Assembly (NCBI GenBank): GCA_036389335.1 | Contig: DASVQC010000066.1 | Coordinates: 16,628-80,627 of the forward strand | Direction of reading: 5' to 3' | Length of the DNA stretch: 64,000 bases | From: JAIVGV01 sp036389335 | GTDB lineage: Bacteria; Acidobacteriota; Blastocatellia; Pyrinomonadales; Pyrinomonadaceae | In this document: one piece after another, positions 12,424 through 21,285 of the stretch | Position numbering within the stretch: position 1 is the stretch's first letter | Layout of the letters: every line of letters begins with the position of its first letter | The notes under the pieces: model-generated | Seen by the model: only the letters and a program-made list of their open reading frames with translations | What the model was told of the DNA's origin: nothing | The model's database searches: none | Position numbers and translations under genes: made by a program

Positions 12424-14280
12424 ATGAACCCTCAGTTGATAAGTATCGCGGGCGCTCGAAAGGGTACAGTCTTCGAGTTAATGGGGGAAGAGGTGTCTGT
12501 CGGGCGCGACACATCTAACTGGCTGTCGCTGAATGACAGGTCCGTGTCCCGGCATCATTGCCTCATCCGCCCGGACGGCGGGGGCTTCAGGATCATTGAC
12601 CTGGAAAGTCATAACGGTACTTTTGTGGACGGCGTGCCGGTGAGCGACCACCCGCTCTCACATGGGAGCGTGATCCATGTTGGCGAGACATTCTTTCTAT
12701 TCCTAACACACGAGGAGGTCGGGCCGGGGCCTGCGCTCGGCGTGCAGCTTGACGAGGGCACTCTAATAACTAGGTCCACCGTGCGGGTTCGCTTGGAGGA
12801 CGTCCTTTACATGGTGGCGCACGACCTCAACATCTTGATGAAGGTATGTGCCAAGATTAACTCGGTCACATCCGTCTCCGCTCTGCAACAAGAACTGCTC
12901 AACTCCATATTTGAGGTCGTACCGGCGGAGCGTGGCGCGATTATCCTCTCGGACAGGAGTCTTGACCATAACTTCTCCGCCTTCGGGATTAGCAAACCGC
13001 CCGGCGCGCCGCACCCCATTCAGGTGAGCCGTACGGTCGCACAGCAGGTTCTCAGGGAAGGCATCGCGCTGATGAGCAACGATGTCGTTGAGAGCGACCG
13101 GTTAAAGTCAGAGAGCTTAATCTCGTTGAAGGTCTGTTCAGTGCTATGCGTGCCGTTAATGCTCCTCGATGACGTAATCGGCGTAATATACCTCGACGCC
13201 ACTGGCGCCACGGCGGGCTTCAATGAGAGCCACCTTCAGATGGTCGCGGCGATCGCGGGGCTGGCCTCCGGCGTGCTTGACCGGGCGCAACGCATGCAAC
13301 TCCTTGAGGAGGAGAACCAGCGACTGAAGACGGCCTCCCGGATCGAGCACAACATGGTCGGCGAGAGCCCGCGCATGCGGGAGGTCTACGCGTTTATCGA
13401 AAAGGTCTCGCGTAGCGACACGACCGTGCTGATACAGGGCGAGAGTGGCACCGGCAAGGAGTTGGCAGCGCACGCCATACACCTTAACAGCCCACGGGCG
13501 GATAAGCCTTTCGTGGCCGTTAACTGTGCTGCGCTCACGGAGACCCTGATAGAGTCAGAGTTGTTCGGCTACGAGAAGGGTGCCTTCACCGGCGCCGTCG
13601 CCCAGAAGAAGGGGAAGTTCGAGGCCGCCGCGGGCGGCACCATCTTTCTAGACGAGGTGGGGGAGGTGTCGCCTACTGCCCAGTCGAAGCTGCTCCGCGT
13701 TCTACAGGAGAAGGAGTTCGACCGCGTCGGTGGCGCGCGGCCCGTCAAGCTGGACGTGAGGATCGTGGCCGCTACGAATAGGGATTTGGCGGATGAGGTC
13801 GCCGCGGGACGCTTCCGCAAAGACCTGTACTACCGCCTGAACGTCGTCACGCTCACGATGCCGTCGCTGCGCGACAGGGGGGAAGACATAACGCTGCTGG
13901 CGAGCTACTTCACGGCGAAGTACGCCGAAAAGTGCAAGCGGCGCGTGACGGGACTTACGGCCGAGGCTCGCGCCTGCATGCTCAGATACGGTTGGCCCGG
14001 CAACGTACGCGAGTTGGAGAACGCCGTCGAGCGCGCGGTCGTCCTCGGCTCGACCGAGCGCATCCAGCCGGAAGACCTGCCCGAAGCCATCCTCGAAACC
14101 ATGACGGACGACGTACACTCCGCTGGCTATCAGGACGCGTTGCGCGAGGCAAAGAGGCAGATAGTCGCCGGGGCGCTGACGGCGGCCGGCGGGAACCACA
14201 AGGATGCCGCGCGGGCGTTGCGCATCCACCCGAATAATCTGCACCGGCTGATACGCAACCTCGGGTTGAAGCCGCAGTGA
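12424..14280 (+). CDS. Sigma54-dependent transcriptional activator with FHA and GAF domains
   Basis: Domains in order: FHA at about residues 15-95 (SVGRDTSNWLSLNDRSVSRH, SHNGTFVDG), GAF at about 130-285, AAA+ sigma54-interaction domain at about 310-550 with Walker A GESGTGKE near 338 and the sigma54-contact motif GAFTGA near 385, and a Fis-type HTH in the last 45 residues. The FHA domain should read phosphothreonine, so the protein may be controlled by the Ser/Thr kinase at 15757. The frame also allows ATG 12412; I prefer 12424 because the GAGGA site would touch the earlier ATG. Its targets are probably the neighbouring genes, but I found no convincing -24/-12 promoter by eye. Confidence 0.88.
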   Translation: MNPQLISIAGARKGTVFELMGEEVSVGRDTSNWLSLNDRSVSRHHCLIRPDGGGFRIIDLESHNGTFVDGVPVSDHPLSHGSVIHVGETFFLFLTHEEVGPGPALGVQLDEGTLITRSTVRVRLEDVLYMVAHDLNILMKVCAKINSVTSVSALQQELLNSIFEVVPAERGAIILSDRSLDHNFSAFGISKPPGAPHPIQVSRTVAQQVLREGIALMSNDVVESDRLKSESLISLKVCSVLCVPLMLLDDVIGVIYLDATGATAGFNESHLQMVAAIAGLASGVLDRAQRMQLLEEENQRLKTASRIEHNMVGESPRMREVYAFIEKVSRSDTTVLIQGESGTGKELAAHAIHLNSPRADKPFVAVNCAALTETLIESELFGYEKGAFTGAVAQKKGKFEAAAGGTIFLDEVGEVSPTAQSKLLRVLQEKEFDRVGGARPVKLDVRIVAATNRDLADEVAAGRFRKDLYYRLNVVTLTMPSLRDRGEDITLLASYFTAKYAEKCKRRVTGLTAEARACMLRYGWPGNVRELENAVERAVVLGSTERIQPEDLPEAILETMTDDVHSAGYQDALREAKRQIVAGALTAAGGNHKDAARALRIHPNNLHRLIRNLGLKPQ

Positions 14281-14452
14281 GTGTCGGTGTATCTCTCCCG
14301 CCGAACGGCCTCCGCTACGGCGCACATCGTTCTTGTAATATCTGCATAGCCCGTATAGACTGCGCAGGCTCATGTCCCTGCCTGCGGTCAGGTGTTCAGT
14401 CCACTGCGGTACACCCACCCGACCACCAAAACCCAGAAGGAGAATGCTTGTT

Positions 14453-14854
14453 ATGAGCGCTAAGAATGATCCGCCGGAGATAATAGTCCTACGTATACAT
14501 CTCGAAAGAAACAGGAGACTAAAGCTGGAGTTTCATGCCGCCTTGTCTATTCTGTTTACGATGCACGATGTGACGGTGTCAGACGATCTGCTATCCCGGC
14601 TGACCCTTGCCGTCAGCGAGGAGCTGCCCGGAGAAGGGCTCGGGGGCGAGGTGGTCACACCTCAGGAGCCGACCGGCGCGTCTAAACCTCCACAACCGCC
14701 AACACCCGGGACGGGGGGCGTCCCGCCGCAGCCGCCGACACCCGGAGGAGTGCCGCCCCAACCGCCAACACCGGGGGGAGTGCCACCGCAGCCGCCATCG
14801 CCCGGAGGAGGAGGGGCATCACCGCAGCCGCCGACACCTAGAGGCCCGAAATAG
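14453..14854 (+). CDS. Small protein with Pro-rich decapeptide repeats (candidate hydroxylation substrate)
   Basis: About 133 residues. The first 65 (AKNDPPEIIVLRIHLERNRR to LTLAVSEELPGEG) look like a compact helical leader. The remainder is five near-identical units of the PPQPPTPGGV type, the last two varied (PPQPPSPGGG, SPQPPTPRG). The repeat is built from Pro, Gly, Gln and Thr only. The gene has an AAGGAG site 10 bases before ATG 14453; the ATG at 14444 is too close to it. A prolyl-4-hydroxylase-like gene begins 84 bases downstream on the same strand. It may be a precursor or structural peptide; alternatively the tail is just a flexible linker. Confidence 0.65.
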   Translation: MSAKNDPPEIIVLRIHLERNRRLKLEFHAALSILFTMHDVTVSDDLLSRLTLAVSEELPGEGLGGEVVTPQEPTGASKPPQPPTPGTGGVPPQPPTPGGVPPQPPTPGGVPPQPPSPGGGGASPQPPTPRGPK

Positions 14855-14938
14855 AATTGGAGTTTTATCGATAACGACAGGGTCCCCCGTTTGCCATGCC
14901 AGCTAGGCCCGTTCGTCGGCGCGGAAGGGGGCGAATTG

Positions 14939-15520
14939 ATGATCCAATACACCGAAGAGTCGCTCGGGATTTATGCGGTGCCGCTTTACCGCCCGCGCGC
15001 ATGCAAGGAGCTGGTCGAGAGCGTGCGGGCCGACGACTGTTGGGGGCCAGCCCAAGTGAGGACGTGGCAGTGGGACGGCGGGTATCAAACAGAAGTGGTG
15101 TACGAGGCGCGGGCGGCGAGCATCCTCTGGCCCGCCAGAGGCGAGGAGATATACAGAGGTTTCCACGCTAAACTCGACTGCCTGATTAAGCCCCTCGTCA
15201 AGCACCTCTGGCGCGCGAACTATAATGAACACGCCGACACGCAACTGGTGCGCTACTCGTCGGGCGGTTACTACCACACCCACACGGACAATTCGCATGA
15301 CCTGGGTGCTCGCTTCTTTACGGTCTTATGTTACCTGAACGACGACTTCGAGGGAGGCGGCACGTACTTCCCGTCACTGGGCCACACAGTCACGCCCGAG
15401 GCTGGCAAGGCCATCTTTTTCCCGTCAAAATATTTTCACCGCGCCGAACCGGTGAGCGGCGGGGAGAAGTACGTCCTCGTCTCGTGGCTTCTCGGCCCCC
15501 CTCCGATTAGATGGATTTAG
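14939..15520 (+). CDS. 2-oxoglutarate/Fe(II) dioxygenase, prolyl 4-hydroxylase-like
   Basis: A 193-residue protein with a P4H-type double-stranded beta-helix. The iron ligands are H115 and D117 in YHTHTD and H167 in FHRAEPV; K177, ten residues on, fits the 2-oxoglutarate anchor. RYSSGGYYHTHTD and CYLNDDFEGGGTYFPSLG are characteristic of the P4Hc family. It lacks a signal peptide, so it acts in the cytoplasm. The start at 14939 has a GAAGGGGG site. The neighbouring Pro-rich repeat protein is the obvious candidate substrate, but that link is inferred from position alone. Confidence 0.85.
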   Translation: MIQYTEESLGIYAVPLYRPRACKELVESVRADDCWGPAQVRTWQWDGGYQTEVVYEARAASILWPARGEEIYRGFHAKLDCLIKPLVKHLWRANYNEHADTQLVRYSSGGYYHTHTDNSHDLGARFFTVLCYLNDDFEGGGTYFPSLGHTVTPEAGKAIFFPSKYFHRAEPVSGGEKYVLVSWLLGPPPIRWI

Positions 15521-15756
15521 CCCAGCCGAATGGTCTCCGCCCGCAGCCCCTAAGCCCATATCAGTGCGGGGCCTCGCCCCGATGGATAATAAAGCACCGA
15601 TAAGTCCGAAACCCCTGATCGCCTTTGCGCGTTAACGCATCAAAGAGGTAACTTTTGCTCTCGTCGCGGCGTAAGTTGAGACTCCAAACCTCAGCGGTTA
15701 GCGGCTGGCACATCGAGCTGGTTTAGCGAGATGGGCCGCCGCCGGGTGCGTTGCCG

Positions 15757-18528
15757 ATGTCACTTGCCCCTGGCTTACGCGTAGACCATTACGAGATTCG
15801 GGAACCCCTGGGTAAGGGCGGGATGGGCGAGGTGTACCTCGCGCATGACTTGGAACTCAGACGCCCCGTGGCGCTCAAACTCCTCCTGCCCGAACTCACG
15901 CTGAGCAAGGAGCACCTGCGCCGCTTCGAGCAGGAGGCGCGGGCCATCTCGGCACTCAACCACCCGAACATCCTGACCATCTACGGCATCGGCCGGTTTG
16001 AGGAAGCCCACTACATAGTCACGGAGTTCGTCAAAGGCCGGACGCTGCGTCGGCTGATTAAGGATAAGGAATCCGCGCTCGACACCGCGCGGGCACTGGA
16101 GATCGTCTGCCAGGTGGCGAGCGGTCTGGCCGCGGCCCACGCGGAGGGGATCATCCACCGCGACATCAAGCCCGAGAACATCATCGTGCGCGCGGACGGC
16201 TACGTGAAGGTGCTCGACTTCGGGCTCGCCAAGCTGACCGAGCCCGCGCCAGCGCCCGCGTCGCAGGCCGCCGAAGAGCCGACCGTCTCCAACGTCAAGA
16301 CCGCCTCCGGTGCCGTGCTCGGCACCATCAGCTATATGTCGCCCGAGCAGTTGAGGGGGCACGATGTAGACGCCCGCTCTGACATCTGGAGCCTCGGCGT
16401 GGTGCTCTACGAATTAATAGCTGGCCGCACGCCCTTTCCCGGCGCAACGCCGGCGGACGTTACGGTCTCCATCCTAGAAAGGGAGCCGGTGCCGCTGTCC
16501 GCGCTGGCCCCTGACTGCGCGGCCGAGGTCTGCGAGGCAGTGACACGGATGCTCGCGAAGAACAGGGAGGAGCGGTACCAAACTTCAAAGGGGTTGCTGA
16601 CCGAGCTGAAGCGTATGGAGCGTTTCCTGCTCCGGGACGTGGGGCGGGAGGAGAGTAACGGGGCGGGCGGCGACACAAGTGGCTCAAAGATTGGCGCCGC
16701 ACGCGAGTCGGGTTCCGGCGACGCTGAGCGGGCGGTCTCGAACGCAGGCCGCGGCTTCGGCCGCAGGCTCGCGTCGGTTCTGGTCGCGGCCTCACTCGTC
16801 GCCGTCATCGCGCTCACCGCCGCGTTGAAGTTGTGGCCGCGTGGCGAACAGGTGAGGGGCGCGGAAAGCGACGCGGCCCGCGTGCCCTCCATGAAGTTGA
16901 GGATGCTGGTGGACACCGGCAACGTGGTGGACGCGATAATATCTCCTGACGGGAACTACGTGGTATACGCTGTCGGGGACAGCGGCTCGCAGGCGCTCTG
17001 GGTGTTACAGGTAGCGAGCGGCAGCAGACTCCAACTCGCCCCGACTGCACCGGTGCGCTACTTCGGGCTGACCTTCACGCCTGACAGCAATTTCGTCTAC
17101 TCACTCCTCTTCGAGAAGGGAAAGAACTACGGCGTGCTCTACCAGACGCCGGTGCTGGGCGGCGTCGCGCGGCGGATTATGGAGGACGTAGACTCGCCCG
17201 TCGCCTTCTCGCCGGACGGGGGCCAGTTCGCCTTTGTGCGCGGCTACCCCGACCAGAAGGAGACCGGCCTCTTCGTGGCGTTCGCCGATGGCTCCGGCGA
17301 GCGACGCATCGCGACGCGGAAAGCGCCCGACTACTTCGGCTGGCAGAGCGGCCCTGCGTGGTCACCCGACGGGCAGACCATCGCCTGTGCTGTGGGGACT
17401 TACGACTTGAAGATGGCCGTGCTGCTCGTGCGCGCGGCCGGCGGCGACGTGGCCGGCATGTTGCTGAAAGACTGGGCCTGGATTGGGCGCATGGCCTGGC
17501 TCAAGGACGGCAGCGGCCTGCTGATGAGCGCCAAGGAGTATGACTCGGCGCTGATGCAGGTCTGGCGTGTCTCTTACCCGGACGGCGGAGTGCGGCGAAT
17601 AACGAACGACCTGAACAACTACGGCGCGCGGGGCATCAGCACATCGGCCGACTCGAAGCATCTGGTGACTGTGCAGGTCACATACAACTCGAGTATCTGG
17701 GTCGCCCCGCGCAGCGATGCGAGCCGCGCCCGGCAAGTCAGTTTCGGCGTCTCCGACGGATTGAATGGGATTGCATGGACGCCGGATGGCAGGCTCGTCT
17801 ACGTCTCCAACTCGGGCGGCGGGCAGAACATCTGGGTGATGAACGCCGACGGCAGCGGCCAGCGTCAGTTGACCTACGGCAACTTCACGAATTACCACCC
17901 GGCCGTCACGCCCGACGGGCGCTACATCGTCTTTATCTCTAGCCGCGAGGGCGCGCTCGACGTGTGGCGCATGGATGCGGATGGTCAGGACGCGTTGCGG
18001 CTCACGCACAACCCGGTGGCGAACCTGCCTGACTGCTCGCCCGACGGGCGGTGGGTGGTTTACAAGAGCTTCGCCTCCGGCCGCAGGATGCTCTGGCGGG
18101 TCAGCATAGACGGCGGCAATTCGACGCAGGTGACCGAGTCGTACACGGCTTGGCCGTCCGTTGCGCCGGACGGCCGCTCGATAGCCTGCGAGTACTGGGA
18201 CGAGCAGACCGACTCCCCCGTGAGCCTCGCCGTCCTGCCCTTTGAGGGCGGCCCGCCCTCGAAGGTCTTCAAGCCCGCGCCCAACGCTCCGAAGCAGATT
18301 TCGAGCGTCATCAAATGGAGGCCGGACGGTAAGGCCCTGACCTACATCGGTGGTCGCGACGGCGTCTTCAACATCTGGGCACAGCCGCTCGACGGCACGC
18401 CCCCGCGACAGTTGACGAAGTTCGCGTCGGGGAGGATCTTCTGGTTCGACTGGTCGAAGGACGGCGAGGCGTTAGCATGCGCGCGCGGCACTTTGACGAG
18501 CAACGTGGTGCTTATCAACGACTTCTAA
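15757..18528 (+). CDS. Transmembrane Ser/Thr protein kinase with PD40/TolB-type beta-propeller
   Basis: A PknB-like kinase domain occupies about residues 10-285: P-loop GKGGMGEVYLA, catalytic HRDIKPEN near 135 and DFG near 156. A low-complexity linker leads to one membrane segment (about 333-360, LASVLVAASLVAVIALTAAL). The extracytoplasmic half is a propeller with many repeated ISPDGNYVVY and TPDGRYIVFIS blades. This receptor-kinase layout is common in Acidobacteriota. It could phosphorylate a partner read by the FHA domain of the adjacent activator. ATG 15757 is used because the kinase fold begins shortly after. The 236 bases upstream hold no gene. Confidence 0.9.
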   Translation: MSLAPGLRVDHYEIREPLGKGGMGEVYLAHDLELRRPVALKLLLPELTLSKEHLRRFEQEARAISALNHPNILTIYGIGRFEEAHYIVTEFVKGRTLRRLIKDKESALDTARALEIVCQVASGLAAAHAEGIIHRDIKPENIIVRADGYVKVLDFGLAKLTEPAPAPASQAAEEPTVSNVKTASGAVLGTISYMSPEQLRGHDVDARSDIWSLGVVLYELIAGRTPFPGATPADVTVSILEREPVPLSALAPDCAAEVCEAVTRMLAKNREERYQTSKGLLTELKRMERFLLRDVGREESNGAGGDTSGSKIGAARESGSGDAERAVSNAGRGFGRRLASVLVAASLVAVIALTAALKLWPRGEQVRGAESDAARVPSMKLRMLVDTGNVVDAIISPDGNYVVYAVGDSGSQALWVLQVASGSRLQLAPTAPVRYFGLTFTPDSNFVYSLLFEKGKNYGVLYQTPVLGGVARRIMEDVDSPVAFSPDGGQFAFVRGYPDQKETGLFVAFADGSGERRIATRKAPDYFGWQSGPAWSPDGQTIACAVGTYDLKMAVLLVRAAGGDVAGMLLKDWAWIGRMAWLKDGSGLLMSAKEYDSALMQVWRVSYPDGGVRRITNDLNNYGARGISTSADSKHLVTVQVTYNSSIWVAPRSDASRARQVSFGVSDGLNGIAWTPDGRLVYVSNSGGGQNIWVMNADGSGQRQLTYGNFTNYHPAVTPDGRYIVFISSREGALDVWRMDADGQDALRLTHNPVANLPDCSPDGRWVVYKSFASGRRMLWRVSIDGGNSTQVTESYTAWPSVAPDGRSIACEYWDEQTDSPVSLAVLPFEGGPPSKVFKPAPNAPKQISSVIKWRPDGKALTYIGGRDGVFNIWAQPLDGTPPRQLTKFASGRIFWFDWSKDGEALACARGTLTSNVVLINDF

Positions 18529-18572
18529 TCGCCGCGCTGAGGGCGTCCGCGTGCCCCGAGAGCGGGAGCGAC

Positions 18573-19688
18573 CTAATGCCTTCGCGACGCGCGGCTCGCG
18601 CGGTGCGCTGCGAGCATGGCTTCGGTCTCGATGAACTCCGGGTCGCGGACCACGAACTGGTTATCCAAGTCGAAATAGTCCCTGTAGTAGATATCGTCGT
18701 CGGTGATGTCCCAATAAGAGAGTTCGTCCTGCTGCCGCGCTCGCCACTCCAGCGTCGTGGCCGGGCCCTCCATGATGGCCGGGTCTAGGGCCATCGTGAT
18801 GATCGCACCGCTCGGCCTCTTGACGGACAGGACAGGGGCCACGTGATAGACCCACTGCTCAAAGCCGCCGGCCGCGTTGGGCGTCTCTACAATCAACGTT
18901 GCGGCCTTCGGTGTTTTCGTCCACCCGTTACCGTAGTTCCAGATTTTACGCGGTGCGACGCCGCGCGCGCGGAGTATCCGACACATCTCGTGCGCGCGCG
19001 CGGTGCAGCAGTCGAACGTGTAGTCGAAGGGGATGTGTTTCTGTTGGACGAGGTTCTGGAACTCGGTCTTAGCCTGAGCTTCCGGCAGGGTGAAGCGGCT
19101 CTCGAAATGTTCGGTGAGGTCTCGGAAGAGCAACTTCGCCTCGTCCTCCGTCACCACTCTATTAGGGAGAAGAAAGTCTTTTCCCAGAGGCTCGCCCTCC
19201 GGTTCGTGGACGTGCAGAATCTCCCCGTTGTTGGGGTCGGTCGTGACTAGCACCTCGCGGCCGCTATCGGCCGCGCGCTCCAGAATTTCACGCATCCGGT
19301 CGAAGTTAGGGTGGCCGGGATTTAGGTGGTGCACGGACGGCGAGATGAAGACGTTCACTGGCACCCGCCCGTCCTCCGCCAGCCGCCCGCCGACGCTCTC
19401 GATGCGGCGCGGGATGGGTGGCAGCAGCATCCGCACGGCCCGCGTGTCCTCGTCCGCCTCGACGTAGACGGGCTGCCCCAGCCCACGCCGATGGCTCAGG
19501 AAGGCGGCCCAGTCCTCGAATCTCTGGTCATCCTTTCTAATACCGTACGTCTCGCCGTCGCCGAGCCTCAGCGCGGCGATTTCAGTCTCGCCGATGCTCT
19601 CGCGCAGACTCTCCGCCCAGTTCGAAATGTCTTTGCTCGCGTCCGCAAAGTCCACGACTGGTGCGAAGCTCTTCTTCGTGCCGCCCAT
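18573..19688 (-). CDS. Protein-glutaminase-like deamidase, cytoplasmic
   Basis: About 371 residues. The C-terminal half matches the protein glutaminase (protein-Gln deamidase) fold: DCCTARAHEMCRILRARG aligns with the catalytic DGCYARAH segment of the Chryseobacterium enzyme (nucleophile probably C228), WVYHVAPV gives His (H282), and MALDPAIM gives Asp (D302). The known enzymes are secreted; here there is no signal peptide. The N-terminal 200 residues are unrecognised. ATG 19688 has an AAGGAG site at the right spacing, so upstream codons to 19817 are not used. It converges with the kinase gene and diverges from the caspase gene. Targets unknown. Confidence 0.7.
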   Translation of the reverse strand: MGGTKKSFAPVVDFADASKDISNWAESLRESIGETEIAALRLGDGETYGIRKDDQRFEDWAAFLSHRRGLGQPVYVEADEDTRAVRMLLPPIPRRIESVGGRLAEDGRVPVNVFISPSVHHLNPGHPNFDRMREILERAADSGREVLVTTDPNNGEILHVHEPEGEPLGKDFLLPNRVVTEDEAKLLFRDLTEHFESRFTLPEAQAKTEFQNLVQQKHIPFDYTFDCCTARAHEMCRILRARGVAPRKIWNYGNGWTKTPKAATLIVETPNAAGGFEQWVYHVAPVLSVKRPSGAIITMALDPAIMEGPATTLEWRARQQDELSYWDITDDDIYYRDYFDLDNQFVVRDPEFIETEAMLAAHRASRASRRH

Positions 19689-19861
19689 GATTCGCTCCTT
19701 GTAGGGAAGTGATTTGAACAGACCTGTGGCGACCGGCGTGCCGCGCGGTGGGAGCCGTGCTGCGGGAGCGGAGTCGCGTGGAGATACGCTAATGACGCCG
19801 CCAGAGGCTGTCAACAAATATTTTGGGCGCGCGCGCCGCGGCTGCTACCGCGCGCCGCGGC

Positions 19862-19900
19862 GCTATCAAACCTGATTCTCGGACAATCAGGTTTGATAGC
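19862..19900. promoter_or_regulatory. Perfect 16-bp inverted repeat between the divergent deamidase and caspase genes
   Basis: Arms GCTATCAAACCTGATT and its exact complement are separated by 7 bases. It lies alone in the 460-base intergenic region 19689-20148, which holds no gene on either strand. It is AT-richer than its surroundings and has no T tract, so an operator or RNA hairpin in the shared regulatory region is more likely than a terminator. Confidence 0.6.
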
Positions 19901-20148
19901 TGGCGACGCGGGCCGGGCCGCCTCGCGCCGGGCGCTTCGCGGCAAGACCTCCGGAAATACGACCGAAAAGAGGGTAGTCCGTCTGTCCGCCAGCCGGCGT
20001 GCGCGCGCGGCACGGCAGTCGCTAAAACAGTCACCGCTGGAAGGGCGTCCGGGCGCAGACTCGGACCAAGTTCCGGCGAGGCTACAGGTGAGGCCCACAC
20101 GGCAGGCGATTCAACAAACGCACCTCAGGCTTACCTAACGGAGGAACT

Positions 20149-21195
20149 ATGGCACGAGGAATCTCCATTCACATCGGACTTAACGAGATAGACCCGGCGA
20201 GTTATGGCACGCCCGGGAGGCTCAGGGGTTGTGAGAACGACGCCAGGGCGATGCAGGAACTCGCGGCCGGCCTCGGCTACGAGACGAGTAGGCTGCTGAC
20301 CGCCGAGGCCACGGCCCTGAACGTCCTGCGCTCGATCTCGCGCGCCGCCGAACAGCTGGAGCGCGGCGACATCCTGCTGCTGACCTACGCCGGCCATGGC
20401 TCGCAAGTGCCCGATCTCGACAGCGATGAGCCGGGCAACTCGAAGGGGCAGGACGAGACTTGGTGTCTGTACGACCGCATGCTGATAGACGACGAGCTCT
20501 TCCGCCTCTGGACTCAGTTCAGGGACGGCGTACGCATAGTCGTAGTCTCGGACAGTTGCCACAGCGGCGACGTGCTGCGGTTCGTCGTGCAGAACAAGTT
20601 CACGCTCGGCCCGCTGATGCTTGACGGGCCTACGGACGCGCGGGACCTGGACGATCTCGTCTTCAGGGCGCTGCCCCCGGACGACGCGATCTTCGCATAC
20701 AACAAAGCCGCCGCCCGGTATCGGGAGATACAGGCCTCCGGTGTCAGGAGCGACAGGGCGACGGTGGGGGCGAGCGTGCTGCTCCTGGCGGCCTGTCAGG
20801 ATAACCAGACCGCCGGGGACGGCCGCGAGCACGGGGTCTTTACGGCGGCGCTCCTTGCGACCTGGGACGGGGGCAACTTCAAGGGCGACTACAAATCTTT
20901 CCTCCGCCAGATTACCACCCTTTTCCGCCAGATGCCGACGCAGTCACCCCAGTACGAGTTCTTAGGGACGGCCAACCCGCTCTTCGAGGGCTCCCGCCCG
21001 TTCTCGATCGACCCCGCGCGCCCGTCCGTCGCCGGGGGGGGCGGCGCGCCGGCGACGTCGGGCGGGGCGAACGGCAGCGGGGGGCTGTCGGTCGAGGAGC
21101 GGCTGGCGCGGCTGAAGGCACTGAGGCGCGAGCGGGACGCCGCCCCGCAGGCGGCCTCGCGCCCGCAACCGCCCGCAGGGGACGGGCGTCGCTGA
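20149..21195 (+). CDS. Caspase-family (C14) cysteine protease
   Basis: 348 residues. The caspase-like fold is shown by ISIHIGLNEIDPASYG at the N-terminus, LLLTYAGHGSQVPD with catalytic H83, and VVVSDSCHSGDVLRF with catalytic C137, then VLLLAACQDNQTA and GVFTAALLATW. The order and spacing match prokaryotic metacaspase/orthocaspase-type proteases. The last 65 residues are a Gly/Ala/Pro-rich tail containing VEERLARLKALR. A CGGAGG site precedes the ATG by 7 bases. Bacterial caspases often act in regulated self-killing or signalling. The next gene shares a VEDRLAQLK motif with its tail. Confidence 0.88.
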   Translation: MARGISIHIGLNEIDPASYGTPGRLRGCENDARAMQELAAGLGYETSRLLTAEATALNVLRSISRAAEQLERGDILLLTYAGHGSQVPDLDSDEPGNSKGQDETWCLYDRMLIDDELFRLWTQFRDGVRIVVVSDSCHSGDVLRFVVQNKFTLGPLMLDGPTDARDLDDLVFRALPPDDAIFAYNKAAARYREIQASGVRSDRATVGASVLLLAACQDNQTAGDGREHGVFTAALLATWDGGNFKGDYKSFLRQITTLFRQMPTQSPQYEFLGTANPLFEGSRPFSIDPARPSVAGGGGAPATSGGANGSGGLSVEERLARLKALRRERDAAPQAASRPQPPAGDGRR

Positions 21196-21285
21196 CGGAC
21201 CGATCTCTTCGACGTGGGTCACGCGTGTAAGAGTCGACCAGCCGGGGTGCCTATCTCCTCGGCCACGAAAGGAGCAGGAAAGCAG

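Noticed and set aside
14684..14854. Collagen-like triple-helix domain in the Pro-rich protein
   Set aside because: Gly is not at every third position; the unit is a Pro/Gln/Thr/Gly decapeptide, so a collagen fold is not supported.
15700..15735. Sigma54-type promoter before the kinase gene (TGGCAC present)
   Set aside because: No TTGC-type -12 element at the correct spacing; only half of the consensus is there.
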